From NCBI RefSeq assembly GCF_022458985.1, contig NC_061789.1, forward strand, positions 5,435,501-5,499,500: a stretch of 64,000 nucleotides of DNA, in the 5' to 3' direction. The notes under the pieces are model-generated. The model was not told the origin of the DNA and ran no database searches. It saw only the letters and a list, made by a program, of their open reading frames with translations. Position 1 is the stretch's first letter; each line of letters begins with the position of its first letter. A program made the translations under genes and the position numbers. Positions 35,901 through 46,577 of the stretch are shown in pieces. The DNA is from Mugil cephalus. Lineage: Eukaryota; Chordata; Actinopteri; Mugiliformes; Mugilidae.

Positions 35901-38900
35901 AGCAATAAAATGTTTTCTCTAACAGGACAGAACCTCTTCCGGCGTTTCAGGTTTAAATAGGATCATTGTGGATGTAAAAACCTCTGAACCTCTAAGCCTT
36001 AATTGCAGGTGCGTATCCAGTAAATGCCGATTTGTGGAACCAGTTCCTGCTTCTTAAAGAAATGAGTCATGCAAGTTTCTGATGTTTAAACCTCAAACTT
36101 CTCACCTTAGAAATGAAAAAGCTACTCGGATGAGCAGCTAAATGTCTTCTCAAAACTCTATAAGTCCAGTTGCCTTTTTTTTTTTTGAAAACACTTTTTC
36201 AATTCAATTCAGTTTTATTTATATCGCGCCAATAACAATACAAATCGTCTCATGACGCTTCACAAAAACCAGCCTGCAACCCAGCCTGCTTAAGGAAAGT
36301 CTTAACGGTCTAGACACAGTCTAAACGTAGAGACTGTGTCTGCCTCCCGAACCCAAACTGGGAGCTGGTTCCATAGGAGAGGAGCCTGATAGCTGAAGCC
36401 TCTACCTCCCATTCTACTTTTAGAAACTCTAGGAACCACAAGCAGACCTGCACTTAGAGATCGTAGAGATCTGTTGGGACAGTATGGTACTATGAGGTCT
36501 TTCATGTATGATGGAGCTAGGCCTTTCGGGGCCTTGTACGTAAGGAGGAGGATTTTAAATTCAATTCTAGATTTTAAAGGGAGCCAATGAAGAGAAGCTA
36601 ATACTGGAGTAATATGATCTCTCTTGCTAATTCCTGTCAGTGCTCTTGCTGCAGCATTTTGAATCAGTTGGAGGCTTTTTAAAGAGTATTTGGAGCCAGA
36701 CAGTAACGAGTTACAATAATCCAGCGTGGAAGACACAAATGCATGAACTAGTTTTTCCGCATCACTCTGAGAAAGGATGTTCCTAATTTTGATGATATTA
36801 CGAAGGTGAAAGAAAGCAGTCCTGGTCACCTGCTTTATGTGAGAATTTAAGGACAAAACCCGGTTAAAATATAACACCAAGGTTTTTCAAAGTAGTACTG
36901 GAAGCCAAGGTAATGCCATCCAACAAAACCAGGTGATTAGAAAAATGACTCTCTGACTCTTTTGTCTGAGTTTAAAAGTAGGAAATTACATTTCATCCGA
37001 GCCATTATGTCTTAAAGGCATGCTTGGAGTTTACAAGCGGATTAGTTTAAAAGATCTGGGAGCAGACAGCACATCTATGGAGTTAGGAGTTGAGACAGTA
37101 CTAGAGAAGCGGCAGAGAGGCGTGTAAGACTGCAACTCGCGGGCTGAAAGAGAAAGAGTTTCAACTATCAACATAGGCCACGTCATTGGCTGATAACCAG
37201 CGGTGGAATGACGACATGTGACTATACATATGGTCACTGGTCAGATTGGGCAGGGGACCAGAGAAAACTACAGAGTCCGACATAGTTTTAGCAAACTTAC
37301 ACACCGCTTCAACATTAAGTTTAGTGACCTCCGATTGGCGTAACCATTGGTCATTACTGCCGACGTGAATCGTACCATACTTAGCCTTAGCCTTAGCCTT
37401 AGCCTTAGCCTTAGCCAGCAGTTTGGGATAAGGTTTGGTGTCGCCCGCTCTGGCCCCTGGACTCTGATTCTCTTTACTCTTGTCTCAACTCGTTGTTAGG
37501 GTCCAAGACAGCTATAGGTTGATGGGTGAGGTCTCCCACACATGAGCTACTGCAAAACTCTCACAAGCTAAGTGGTTAGCCTTCCATTTTCTGACCACTA
37601 AAGAAGGGATGTAAAAACATAGTGGGAGTGCTGGACCGAGAAAGGAAACAGAAACGTATTGAAGTGTATTGTGCCATAAGGGTTTATGCAATTTTGGAAG
37701 GGTGTGACCACCCCTGGTTTAACTAAGGCCATATCAGAACTGGTTTGTTTTTTGCGTTGCCAAAAGTGTCTGGTTTGCATCCGGTGTTAAATCCCAAGTA
37801 ACGTCCTGGTTCTTCATTTGAATGGATAAGCAAAGCACAGTCCCCCTCAGTTAGACTTATCTACCTCAGATTGTGCCAAAGGTTGATTTGTTGTTCCTTA
37901 AGGTTCCTGCTAGATGTTCGATACCACCCATTTCCTGTCCGATCCGATACTGAGTAAACTTCAGGGTGGTATTGGCGATACCAATCCGATACTGATACAC
38001 TGTGTAAATACATCCTAATCTGTCTGGTAATATATATATATTTTTTTTTTTCTTTTAAAAAGTAGTGTATTTCAAATCATAGCTTCATAATTTATTTATT
38101 TATTTATTTTATACTGAAGTATCGAACGTATCGATATTTTGATTTGAGTATCGAATTAAGAGCGTGAAGACCTGGTATCGCAAGTATCAGCCTTTCGATA
38201 CCGATCATCACTAGTTCCTGCCGTCTCCCTGATGGAGTTGTTCTTACAGAAAGAAAACCCCTTTTTACCTCTTATTGTTAAATTTTCCTTTAGTCGCCCG
38301 GACATTTCACTTAAAGCCTCTGTTAACGCCCGGCTGCACCTGCACTTAACTTGGGTGAAAATGTCTTAATTGTCCCAATCCGACACGTCTGGGTTGGTGA
38401 AGATATAAATGGCGCCACTGGAAAAGTCTCAGGAGACGGTGCTCTGCAGAGCTCTGTTTATTTTGAACAAACCTTGTTATTTTATGTAATTCCATTAGCT
38501 CTACGCTAATCTCCATGCATACCCTCTGTTTATTGAACTATCAATGATGACAAGACCTTCTGGTTCAGATCAAGATCATTATCATTATGTGAGCACGTAG
38601 CGTAGTTTACGTAATTTTTTCCATATTCAATAACAGCCTGACCTTTGACTTCTGTGCCTCCTTCTGCTGTGTTTACACTGACATAGTTTCCCACCGATCA
38701 CAGGCCATTTTACGGAGTGTTGCTGTCTTGGGTGTTCCTATTGGTTCCTATTGGTTCCTCTATTCCTCGTCCCAATGCTGGTCAGTAACTATGCTGACGT
38801 AGCGTACGTTTGTTCATAAATTCAATATGTTCTCAATATTAAGGTAAAGCACTGTGTAACTGAATAACTGAATAATTGCTGAAATAAAAATGTATGTACT

Positions 38901-41243
38901 ATGTATAGACATTTTTATTTAGTAAGCTAGCAGCAAACCTTTTAAACATACAATGCAAACATTGCGTTGACTTGTAAAGAGGTCGTGGTGGGGGTTGGGG
39001 TGTCAGGGGATGATTGATTTTATTTTATTCCTATTTTTTTTCCTTTATTGGTGAGAAAAGTAGAAAAAGTGAGATAAGAGAGAGTCAAAAGATAAACATT
39101 TAGACACGAACATGGGACAAGGAATGATGATGTGATGAATAATTACAGAACAAATAGTTTGGATATATGATGGGATTTTACAGCTCTGGGGGAAAAACCC
39201 GTCTCTCAGTCTGTGCTGGTTCCGATGTTTGTCTACATTTCCAAGTTACAAACACTTCGTGGGGATCCGTCCGACCCTCTGTGCAGCAGAACAGACCCAA
39301 ACAAGGACATGATTACAGACTTCATGAGGTCCAGATGCTGGCGCTGAACGCTCTGATGTTTAGTCTCCAAACACTAGTCTCCAATTTAAACCAGACAATT
39401 CTTCTGTGGTCTTATCTGGTCACCAAGCTTTTTTCACAGTAGTTTGCTGGGTTAGACTTCATTTAGATTTAGATATCATAATGGCTCTGAGACCAGCAGG
39501 AATAGTAAACAGAAACAGTCTGCAGACGCACGAGTTCAAAACTTTGTATAAAGAAATAAAAAATCTAAATGTAGGATAAAAATGAAAACTATTTACATTA
39601 CGTGTTTGTCCATTTAATGATCAAACAGTCGTCTTAAATGTCACAAAGCTCCTTTGCCTGGGTCTCATTACGCTCTGGAACAAACACATAAACACATCTG
39701 AATAACACATTCAAAGTTGACCTCACACTTACTTTTGTTTTCTACTTACTTACTTTTCGTTCAATGATGTGTCATATTACAAAAAACATGTTCTCGGACA
39801 TGTTTCTGTGGCTGAGGCGACCAGAGCTTGCATGGTTTGTAATGAAGAATTTTTTTTTTTTTTCCCAGACATTTTTTTTATTACTTTCTTCAAATCCAGA
39901 AGTTTACAAGATTAGATACAGGGAAAGCCCAGATGATGAAGTCATGAAACACACTGTTTCTTTGTGTAACGTCATGGGGAAATCAGAAGGAAATCAGCCA
40001 AGTTTTCAGAAAGAGAATCGTTGTTTGACACAGGTCTGGTTCAGCTTTGGGTGCAATTTACACATGCCACTTCAATTACGCACAAGTGTAAACAGCATGG
40101 GAATGACTAGCCATCCAAACATCTGGCTTAAGGATAATAAAGTCAGTGTTTTGAAGTGGCCATCACAAAGCCCTGATCTCAGTCCTATTGAAGATTCATT
40201 GGCAGAACTGAAAAGGCACGTGCGAGCAAGGCGGCCTACAAGCACCGGTTTTGTCGGGCGGAATGTCCCAAAACTCCTAAGCATATCCAAAAGGTTTGAC
40301 CCCAGTCATACAGTTAAAAGGCAATGCCACCAAATACTAATGAAATGTATGTAAACTTCTAACTCTTCTGACAAGGAAGTAATAAAAAAAATTCTTTAAA
40401 AAATGATCTCACTCATTATTCTGGCATTTAGCAAATAGAAATAATTTTGGTAATCCTGATTGACCAAAAACAGGAAAATTTTAATCTGATTTAATGTTAG
40501 ACGGTGGGAAGAAAAAAAAAAGGTTATGTGCCTTTTTATATAGTGTATGTAAACTTCTGGTTTCAACTGTTTGAGCTTAAAAAGGCTCTAAGAACAGATG
40601 GAACTACTCAGTAGTGACCTCAGTAAGTAACACATCCTCTAAGAATTAAATGAATCAGGGGTGGGGAAAAAACATCGATATGGCGATATATCACGATACT
40701 TTTTCTTCCGATACAATATCAATTTTGAATGTCTCAATATATAAAGTCATGTTTTGGGCCGATCACGAACGACGTCCACACCTCCAACACCACTTTTTAT
40801 GTGTAAGTGCAATAAATTGGAAATGCATCATTTGGATTAACATTGTTTCTTTTTTTTTTTTTTGACTCAATTTGTCCAATAAATTATCACTGATGTCATC
40901 TGATGAACATATGTACATATGTACTGCATTTAAAATTTCTCAGTGAACTGTGTAGAATATTGCAATATATCACAGTATCATAATATCGCGATTAATGTGT
41001 GGTGACTCGAATATCGATATACGTATCGTGAACTCGTTGCTAATATCCATCCCTAACATGAACTATCAAATAGATCCTCCCATACTAAAGTGCTTGTGCT
41101 TCTTCAGCAACCAGCTGGGATTAATTAGACAAACTAGGGCGGCTGCACACGGCACAGAATGAACTCAAATTGACACCGTCTGTTTTCTTTCTGTTTCTCT
41201 TTCCCAGATCCTCACTATCACTATGCCTGTGGTGTCATCATGA
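23981..41243 (+). CDS. pih1d1: PIH1 domain-containing protein 1 (R2TP complex)
   Basis: Ten coding exons: 23981-24058, 27270-27327, 27447-27635, 33295-33356, 33453-33534, 33629-33725, 34642-34668, 34762-34840, 35636-35779 and 41208-41243. They give 283 residues (human about 290) in consistent phases. The N-terminal PIH domain (about 40-165) shows MCVKTLSEPDKQKVFINIC, VPMSLGEPH, GCTAYDVVIS and LENKYNLEL. K50 and K59 align with the phosphopeptide-binding lysines (K57, K64) of human PIH1D1. A C-terminal CS-like domain (about 190-283) carries LLVEPPAGDPEYLIAEIKLPG and ends ITMPVVSS. In R2TP with RUVBL1/2 and RPAP3, the family delivers HSP90 clients (PIKKs via TELO2-TTI, RNA polymerase II, snoRNPs). 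Introns 3 and 9 (5.7 and 5.4 kb) are swollen by transposons. Exon 6 uses the donor CCCCA|GTATGT. Confidence 0.96.
24060..27268. other. pih1d1: pih1d1 intron 1 (between coding exons 1 and 2)
   Basis: No other gene is seen. The segment 25930-26560 has features of old LINE 3' tails (CCCACAGTGGGGAAATTG near 26022, GGGAGGTGTTGTAGAGTCTTATG near 26469), probably Rex1-like. Confidence in the family is low. Confidence 0.4.
27690..30960 (-). pseudogene. Rearranged Ty3/gypsy retrotransposon (gag-like, protease, integrase; no reverse transcriptase)
   Basis: The minus strand, read from 30960 down, gives gag-like peptide (FEQQRELLRLQLEVVRAKLGG, about 30540), protease (VLRDTGARHSFIV, about 29900), a spacer (SDESLSSLWEQVV), the integrase N-terminal part (CQLTGKPNQC, LEYLIIDCVGHLPSAKSGSKYL, 29241-29441) and the integrase core end (TPYHAQSQGVLERFHQTLKSL, 28976-29161). 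Stops and frameshifts occur throughout. No RT or RNase H is recognisable, and I could not define LTRs. It begins about 50 bases after the donor of pih1d1 exon 3. Part of it is duplicated (28298-28783 against 29621-30290). Confidence 0.75.
28298..28783. repeat. Direct duplicate of gypsy segment 29621-30290, with two internal deletions
   Basis: Bases 28298-28560 and 29621-29883 are nearly identical over 263 bases. Similarity resumes after a gap (TTAGCAAAAAAACATCGGCC) and again at CTTTTTCTGCGGAACACTAA, up to TATTAGTCTTCACC. The left copy lacks two stretches present in the right copy. Confidence 0.85.
31880..32330 (-). pseudogene. Rex1-like LINE 3' fragment
   Basis: TGATGGCCGCGGATAGGAAT, CTGTGGTGCATTTAGGTGG and GGAGTTATCCAGGATTGTCT match, in reverse orientation, the 3' coding end of Rex1/Babar LINEs as I know them from other teleosts. 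No intact frame remains. It lies in pih1d1 intron 3. Confidence 0.5.
33003..33031. repeat. Perfect hairpin, 10-base arms
   Basis: CAGACTTCCA and TGGAAGTCTG are separated by 9 bases, in pih1d1 intron 3. Confidence 0.85.
33766..34158. mobile_element. Near-complete non-autonomous Tc1-like element
   Basis: The left end reads CACCGATCAGGCATAACATT (then ATGACCACC) and the right end complements CACCAACCAACCATAACATT. It has a flanking TA on the left and ends GTGTA on the right. It contains four GGTCT units near 34000. It starts 40 bases after pih1d1 exon 6. Confidence 0.8.
36196..37420 (-). pseudogene. L2 LINE fragment (C-terminal end and an esterase-like ORF1 piece)
   Basis: Minus-strand 36302-36880 encodes the L2 C-terminal region: [61 protein letters not shown]. 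Further 5', at 37200-37390, it encodes HVGSNDQWLRQSEVTKL and SDSVVFSGPLPNLTSDH, like the SGNH/esterase domain of L2/CR1 ORF1. The RT core is deleted between them. The 3' end (36196-36290) is the standard 'TTTATTTATATCGCGCCAAT' tail. It lies in pih1d1 intron 9. Confidence 0.8.
37378..37413. repeat. (CTTAGC)n hexanucleotide repeat
   Basis: About six tandem CTTAGC units. It resembles telomere repeats superficially but is TTAGCC, not TTAGGG. Confidence 0.85.
37469..37910. repeat. Interspersed repeat, copy A (also at 43597-44040)
   Basis: From CTTGTCTCAACTCGTTGTTAG to GGTTCCTGC it matches 43600-44003 almost base for base, in the same orientation. Copy A resumes at 38214 after the hAT insertion and continues to about 38515. 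Its identity is unknown; no terminal repeats were recognised. Confidence 0.8.
37911..38213. mobile_element. hAT-like MITE, 303 bases, with 8-base target duplication
   Basis: The element starts TAGATGTTCGATACC and ends GGTATCG..GATCATCACTA-type sequence, flanked on both sides by GTTCCTGC (37903-37910 and 38214-38221). The paralogous repeat at 44.0 kb is an empty site with a single GTTCCTGC. Terminal repeats are imperfect. An 8-base duplication fits hAT. Confidence 0.85.
39880..40571 (+). pseudogene. Tc1-like element remnant (Sleeping Beauty-type lineage)
   Basis: The plus frame holds NKVSVLKWPSQSPDLSPIED and ELKRHVRARRPT, the third catalytic region of Tc1-like transposases. Downstream is the typical 3' end: TGCCACCAAATACTAATGAA, and a terminal repeat ending TATAGTGTATGTAAACTTCT at about 40540-40571. 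The 5' half is missing. Confidence 0.8.
40655..41058. mobile_element. Putative MITE with ATCGATA-rich ends
   Basis: The left end, AGGGGTGGGGAAAAAACATC and GATATGGCGATATATC, resembles the complement of the right end, ATCGATATACGTATCGTG..CCATCCCT. Ends are imperfect and no target duplication was confirmed. It lies in pih1d1 intron 9, about 150 bases before the last exon. Confidence 0.45.
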
Positions 41244-41302
41244 AACCGCACAAGGACCATCCAGTAATTTATTCATCTTTTCTTCACGGCTTGTGTTATT
41301 AT

Positions 41303-41308
41303 AATAAA
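41303..41308 (+). terminator. pih1d1: pih1d1 polyadenylation signal
   Basis: AATAAA lies 60 bases after the TGA stop at 41241-41243. Confidence 0.65.
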
Positions 41309-41790
41309 AGTGTTTTCCTTTTTTACCATCTCGTATTTTGTGCTTTTTTTTGTTGTTTTTTTGTAACTCATGACTCAGAATGACACATCCTTCACGTAGA
41401 TTTTATTAAAGATAGATTACAGTTGTGTTTTCATCCACAAAACAAGCTCAGACCGACCCTCCAGTCCTCTCCTTTCTGCCTGATGTCGTCATGGATCTGG
41501 CTTTAGTTCAAAGAGAGTTTTGAGTTTTTAGGTGTAAAAAAAATCTATTTATATTTGGTAAAATGCTCAGAACAATTCAGAATTAGACATCAGAAATGGA
41601 ACCAAATACGAATTTTGGTGGAAAAAGCGACAATTGAGCTTTTAGTGTTTCAATATCCACTTTGTTTTTAGTTAATTGTGAATATTTTAAAAAATATATA
41701 TTTTCAAATTCATAGTAAAAACATCAGACCATTCTTTGCATGTCTGCCATACTAACAAGTGAGAAATATAAAACCTAAAAAGAACTAATA

Positions 41791-42450
41791 TACACTCACT
41801 CGCCAGTACATTAGGTACACCTGTTCAATTGTTTGTTGACACAAATGATCAGCCAATCACATGGCTGCAGTTCAATGCATTTCGGCATGTGGAGGTGGTC
41901 AAGACAACTCGCTGAAGTTCAGACTGAGCATCAGAGTGGGGAAGAAAGTGGATTTAAATGACCTTTAACGTGGTGTGGTTGTTGGTGCCAGACGGGCTGG
42001 TCTGAGTATTTCACAAACTGCTGATCTATTCGGATTTTCACACACAACTATCCTTAGGGATAAAGAGAGCGTTATGAAAACGAGAAAACGTTCAGTCAAC
42101 AGCGGTTGTGTGGAGGAAAATACCTTGTTGAAGTTGGAGGTCAGAGGAGAATGGTCAAGGCGGTTGGAGATAATAGAAAGGCAGCAGTAACTCATATAAA
42201 CCACGGGTTACAGCCAAGGATTATAGAATACCATCTCTGAGCACATGTCGGACGTTGAAGATGATGGGCTACAGCAGCAGACAACCACACCGGAGGCCAC
42301 TCCTGCCAGCCAAGAACAGGAAACTGAGGCTACAGTTCACACAGGCTCAACAACACTGGAAAATAGAAGACTGGAAAAACGTTGCCTGGTCTGACGAGTC
42401 TCATTTTCAGCTTCGAGATTTGGGTGGTGGTTGGAAGCATGGATCCATGT
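41791..42450 (+). pseudogene. Tc1-like transposon relic, second lineage
   Basis: The left terminal repeat TACACTCACTCGCCAGTACA then TTAGGTACACCT is typical of a teleost Tc1 lineage. The transposase shows GARRAGLSISQTADLFGFSH (HTH), GYSSRQPHRRPLLPAKNRKL and EDWKNVAWSDESHF (first catalytic Asp region). Frameshifts break it. Its right side is replaced by another element at about 42452. Confidence 0.85.
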
Positions 42451-42451
42451 A

Positions 42452-42816
42452 TGGAATTCATTCGTGTGGATGTTTCTTAGACATGTAGAACCCACCTAGA
42501 CCAGACCAGACCGGACACCCCCACCCCATAGCAATGACACTCCTTGATGGCAGCAGCCATCCCCAGCAGGACGCAACCTCAAAAACTCTTAAGGAACATG
42601 AAGAACAGGAAAAGGTGTTGACCTGGCCTCCAAATTCACCAGATCCCAAACTGATCACGTATCTGTAGAGGGGACACTGAGCCTTCCTCCTCTCAACCCA
42701 TAGGACCCAATGTCAATGTCAATTCTCTGATGAGTCACAACTGTTTTGGAGGCACAAGAGAGACCTACGTAACAACACGACGGTGGTCATAATGATATGC
42801 CTGATCGGTGTACGTG
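42452..42816. mobile_element. Non-autonomous Tc1-like element, inverted, nested in the Tc1 relic
   Basis: It is read on the opposite strand to the copies at 33.8 and 59.6 kb and ends GGTGGTCATAATGATATGCC then TGATCGGTGTA. It shares the AGACCAGACC run and CCCCACCCCATAGCAATGAC. It abuts the truncated transposase at 41791-42450. Confidence 0.75.
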
Positions 42817-43384
42817 TAAGCTAATTCTTGGAATTCGAAGTGGACGAAGTTTGGAAAAGTTTGATACTTTAATGGAATGATTTGCCACGAATAAAAACCT
42901 CGCCGCGAGTTTGTTTTTCACAGCTCATGTTCCCAAAGCGGCGGTGGGACGTTTTGGCCTTCACTGGCGTTGGACCGCTGCCTGCTGAGCAGCTCTACAG
43001 AAGCCCTGTTTAATCCCAGCGATACAGTAGCTGTTGAGGGAGGACAGAGTTTTGTCTTTGCTGTTCCAAACCAAAGCTTGTTTTTCTTCCTTTTCATTTG
43101 AGATTTCCGGTCTCCAGGTAACAGGTTTCTTCTCTGTCTCAGAATCACCACTAAGCGTTTTGTGTGTTTAATTCATGTCCTCTTCGATTAAATCTAGCTG
43201 GTAAAGGCGGACATACTTCTTTTTTTTAGAATATACACATTCATGCTTGCCAGAAGTTCTTGAGCTTGTTGATTTTATTTTACTCCCTGAGGCTGAGAGA
43301 CGTAACAGCGAGTTCTTTCTCAGTGAGCGGAGAACTAACCCTTTCTTGGAAAAAGCCGAACGAACCAAGAGGTCACTTCTCTAT

Positions 43385-43424
43385 TTCTGGACCGTCCGTC
43401 CGTCCGTCCGTCTGTCCGTCCGTC
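43385..43424. repeat. (GTCC)n repeat
   Basis: About nine GTCC units, one changed to GTCT. Confidence 0.9.
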
Positions 43425-43596
43425 ACTGCCCTCCGTCTCCACCCTTTTCTAGTTTTTTCTCTTGTCTCTACTGCTGTTTGAGAATCCGTCCACATCTGTT
43501 CTGGGGTTGTGAAAAAGAAAGGAGCACATTGAACAAACTTAAACTAAAAATCGGAAAAAAAAAAAGAAGGAAAGTCAAGAGTGAGGAAACACTGAT

Positions 43597-44040
43597 TCTC
43601 TATACTCTTGTCTCGACTTGTTGTTAGGGTCCAAGACAGTTATAGGTTGACGGCTGAGGTCTCCCACACATAACTACTGCAAAACTCTCACGAGCTAAGT
43701 GGTTAGCCTTCAATTTTCTGACCACTAATGAAGGGATGTAAAAACATAGTGGGAGTGTTGGACCGAGAAAGAAAACAGAAATGTATTGAAGTGTATTTTG
43801 CCAAAAGAGTTTATGCAGATTTGGAAGAGTGTGATGGGTTTTGCGTTGCCAAAAGTGTCTGGTTTGCATCTGGTGTTAAATCCCAAGTAACGTCCTGGTT
43901 CTTCATTTGAATGGATAAGCAAAGCACAGTCCCCCTCAGTTAGACTTATCTACCTCAGATTGTGCCAAAGGTTGATTTGTTGTTCCTTAACGTTCCTGCT
44001 TAACCTTGTTATCCTGTGTAATTCCTTTAACTCTACTTCA
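43597..44040. repeat. Interspersed repeat, copy B
   Basis: Same repeat as 37469-37910, same orientation, without the hAT insertion. It lacks about 250 bases of the downstream part, then rejoins at CCTTGTTATCCTGTGTAATT. Confidence 0.8.
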
Positions 44041-44639
44041 CATTTTACGTTAATGAAGAAAAAAAACATATTCTTCATATTATGTTTCTCCACATTTGCC
44101 TCCACTTAAAGAGGGAAAGTCACACCATTCTGACCTGTCCAACTTCAGATGGTGCATTAACCAGGCTCTGGCGTCCTGGCGTGTGGCCTCAACACTGGAA
44201 AGGCAGTGAAGTGGAATTCCACTGCGCAGTTCGGCCGTCCAAAGGCAGCACTGGTCTGCTCCTGCTCTCATCTGGCACGTGGCTGCCATCCATCAAGAGT
44301 TAAACCTCGACCGCACTTTCCACTCATCTGGCCCCGGACTCATGAGCAAGCTTTACTATTTAAAACCAGTCATCTAATATACTCTTCACACACTTGCCAG
44401 TTTGTTATCTACGCCAGTGAAAACCTTCACTTTAACAGTCCTTTGTCATTGTTAGCACTGTGATGGTTATGATATTGAGTGTTTGGCTTTTTTTGAGCGA
44501 GAGATTGTGTTTTCATTTCAGAGGCTTTGTTGAAGTATATGTTTTTCTGGAACCTAATATTCTGACAACCCTCAATGGGTGAAACTAATCCTGTAATATT
44601 TTTATTTGGCCTTTAGGAAACCATTATTATGAGTTCTCA

Positions 44640-44795
44640 GCTACTCTTCTTTTTCTCCTTCCTGTTCCTCCTCGCCCTCTTCTTCCTCTTGCTCTTCTTC
44701 TTCTTGTTCTTTTCCTTCTTCACCCTCTTCTTCTGCTTCTTCTTCACTTCCTCTACATCTTCTTCTTCTTCTTCTTCTGGTGTTTTTCACAGTTC
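44640..44795. repeat. (CTT)n-rich polypyrimidine tract
   Basis: About 155 bases of nearly pure C/T on the + strand. The Leu/Phe and Glu-rich frames here are compositional. Confidence 0.9.
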
Positions 44796-44889
44796 TGACT
44801 GTAGCAAACAGTAGAAGAAGGAGACCTTTTGAAGTGTCCAGGGGCCAGGTTCTGGTTGATGCCCAAAACAAGCACCACAAACTCCATCC

Positions 44890-45280
44890 TCCAGCTGAAT
44901 TTCCAAATTTTTCTTTTTACCCACCTCCTCAAAAATAAACTCCATCCATCACACTTAACTTTGTCATCCCCCTCCCCTCCTCACCCTCCCCAACACCTGC
45001 CCTGTTCCACCCAACATTTGTCCAGTGAGGTCATCCCTCTGTTCTCCCTAATCCTGCGAAGTGCTCGTCTTTCGGCCTCCTCTTAATCCCCCCCCTCCCA
45101 CCCACCACCGGCATCACACACCACACACAAACACACACATCTGCACACAGACTTGCAGTTATTCCTGTATGCTCGCACACTAATTCTCACAGCATGCGAG
45201 CACACACAGTCATTCAGATGACACATGCACACACTTAATGCCTCTCTTGTATAAAACTCCCCATGTCGCTGTACAATAGT
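44890..45280 (+). promoter_or_regulatory. tnnt1: Probable tnnt1 promoter
   Basis: TATAAAA at 45250-45256 precedes a candidate first exon. Upstream within 370 bases are E-boxes CAGCTG (44892-44897) and CACCTG (44994-44999), a near-MEF2 site TCAAAAATAA (44929-44938, one mismatch) and a C-rich CACC box at 45088-45109. This combination is typical of skeletal-muscle promoters; binding is inferred. Confidence 0.5.
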
Positions 45281-45345
45281 CACTCTGTCTGTCCCCGTCT
45301 GTCTGTCTCTTGCGTGGCTCTAAGTGGCACCACACTTTCATACAG
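45281..45345 (+). other. tnnt1: Candidate untranslated exon 1 of tnnt1
   Basis: It starts about 30 bases below the TATA box and ends in a strong donor (ACAG|GTACGT at 45346). Troponin T genes normally have a short non-coding exon 1 and begin translation in exon 2, as here (ATG at 49379). The exact start is not determined. Confidence 0.5.
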
Positions 45346-46542
45346 GTACGTCTTCCTCTCTTATCGTCTGCTTTTGCCTTGTTTTGTTTTGTTTTTTCTC
45401 TTGTGGGACGTCAGTAATAATGAAATATAATCTAAACTGAATTAATAGAAAAGCATTCTTGGAGATTTTGGTGGTTTCTATTGATGTAGTGTCAACCGTG
45501 GACACGCAGTGGACAGTTTAATCTTATCTTTTCTTATCTCGTCCTGTCCTGTCTTGTCTTATCTTGTCGTATCTTGTCTTATCATATCGTCTTTGTCATC
45601 ACTTCACTTCACCTTGTTTTAGCAAGGTCCTTGAATGAATGGAAGTTAATAGTTACCTTGGACATAGTCACAAACAAACATCGAGCCGATGCAACAATCG
45701 TTTAATGTTAAAAATTAAACTCCTGTTCTTACACCAAGAAAATGGAGGTAAATGGAATTTAATGTGAGCTAAGAGACACAAAGTCTCAGCTACTCTTAAA
45801 TGGAGTAATTTTGCCCCGTTTACCTCCACCGAAAAATCTCAGAGATGAATACCTCTGAAACCTCTTGAAATATAATATTTGAGTTGTAGCTAAGCTAAAA
45901 ACACACCGCACATCTTCATCTACACTTGAATATCAACCCTTTAATTAGCTTTAACAAAAAAGGTGACGGTAGCACGTTTGCTGCACTTTGGACTACGATA
46001 ATTAGATCACAGTTTGAGCTGTAGGAATAATTCCAACAGTTTCCTAGAAAGAAGAGACGTCTTACTTTACATCCACTATGGTATCATTACGATAATTTAA
46101 CTTGCGCCTCTCTAGGAAGGTTATTACACTCTTAAAACATGCAGTGAATTTTAAAGAACTGTTATATATTAAAACTTGGGCAAAAGGCCAAAACGGATGG
46201 ACCTTTTGAGGCTCAGGTGTTGAAGGGTTAATGTGACGTCCCCACTTGGCTAAACCGTGCTCCTAGTCCTAAAGACCGTCATAAAAGCCTTCAACAAACA
46301 ATCAAAATCATCAACACCACAGCCGTGTTAGCTAGCTTGCATTTCCTTCTTTAGAGGTTGCTGTCCAACGTCCGACAGCTAATTGGAGTCTTGTGAGGAT
46401 TTGTGTGTGTGTGCGCGAGCTTTTAAATGCCAGTCTTCACATTGTTCCTTTGTGATCACTGCCAGCCACATACACAGATGCTAACAGTCTGAGGTCAGAC
46501 TAGCTAACTTTAGCACTCAGAGAAAAGTAGAGGCTACCAAAC

Positions 46543-46577
<35 letters not shown>

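Noticed and set aside
37378..37413. Possible interstitial telomere repeat
   Set aside because: The unit is TTAGCC, not TTAGGG; it is a plain hexanucleotide repeat.
44629..44880. Glu-rich minus-strand and Phe/Leu-rich plus-strand ORFs
   Set aside because: They come from the CTT tract, with no splice sites or homology.
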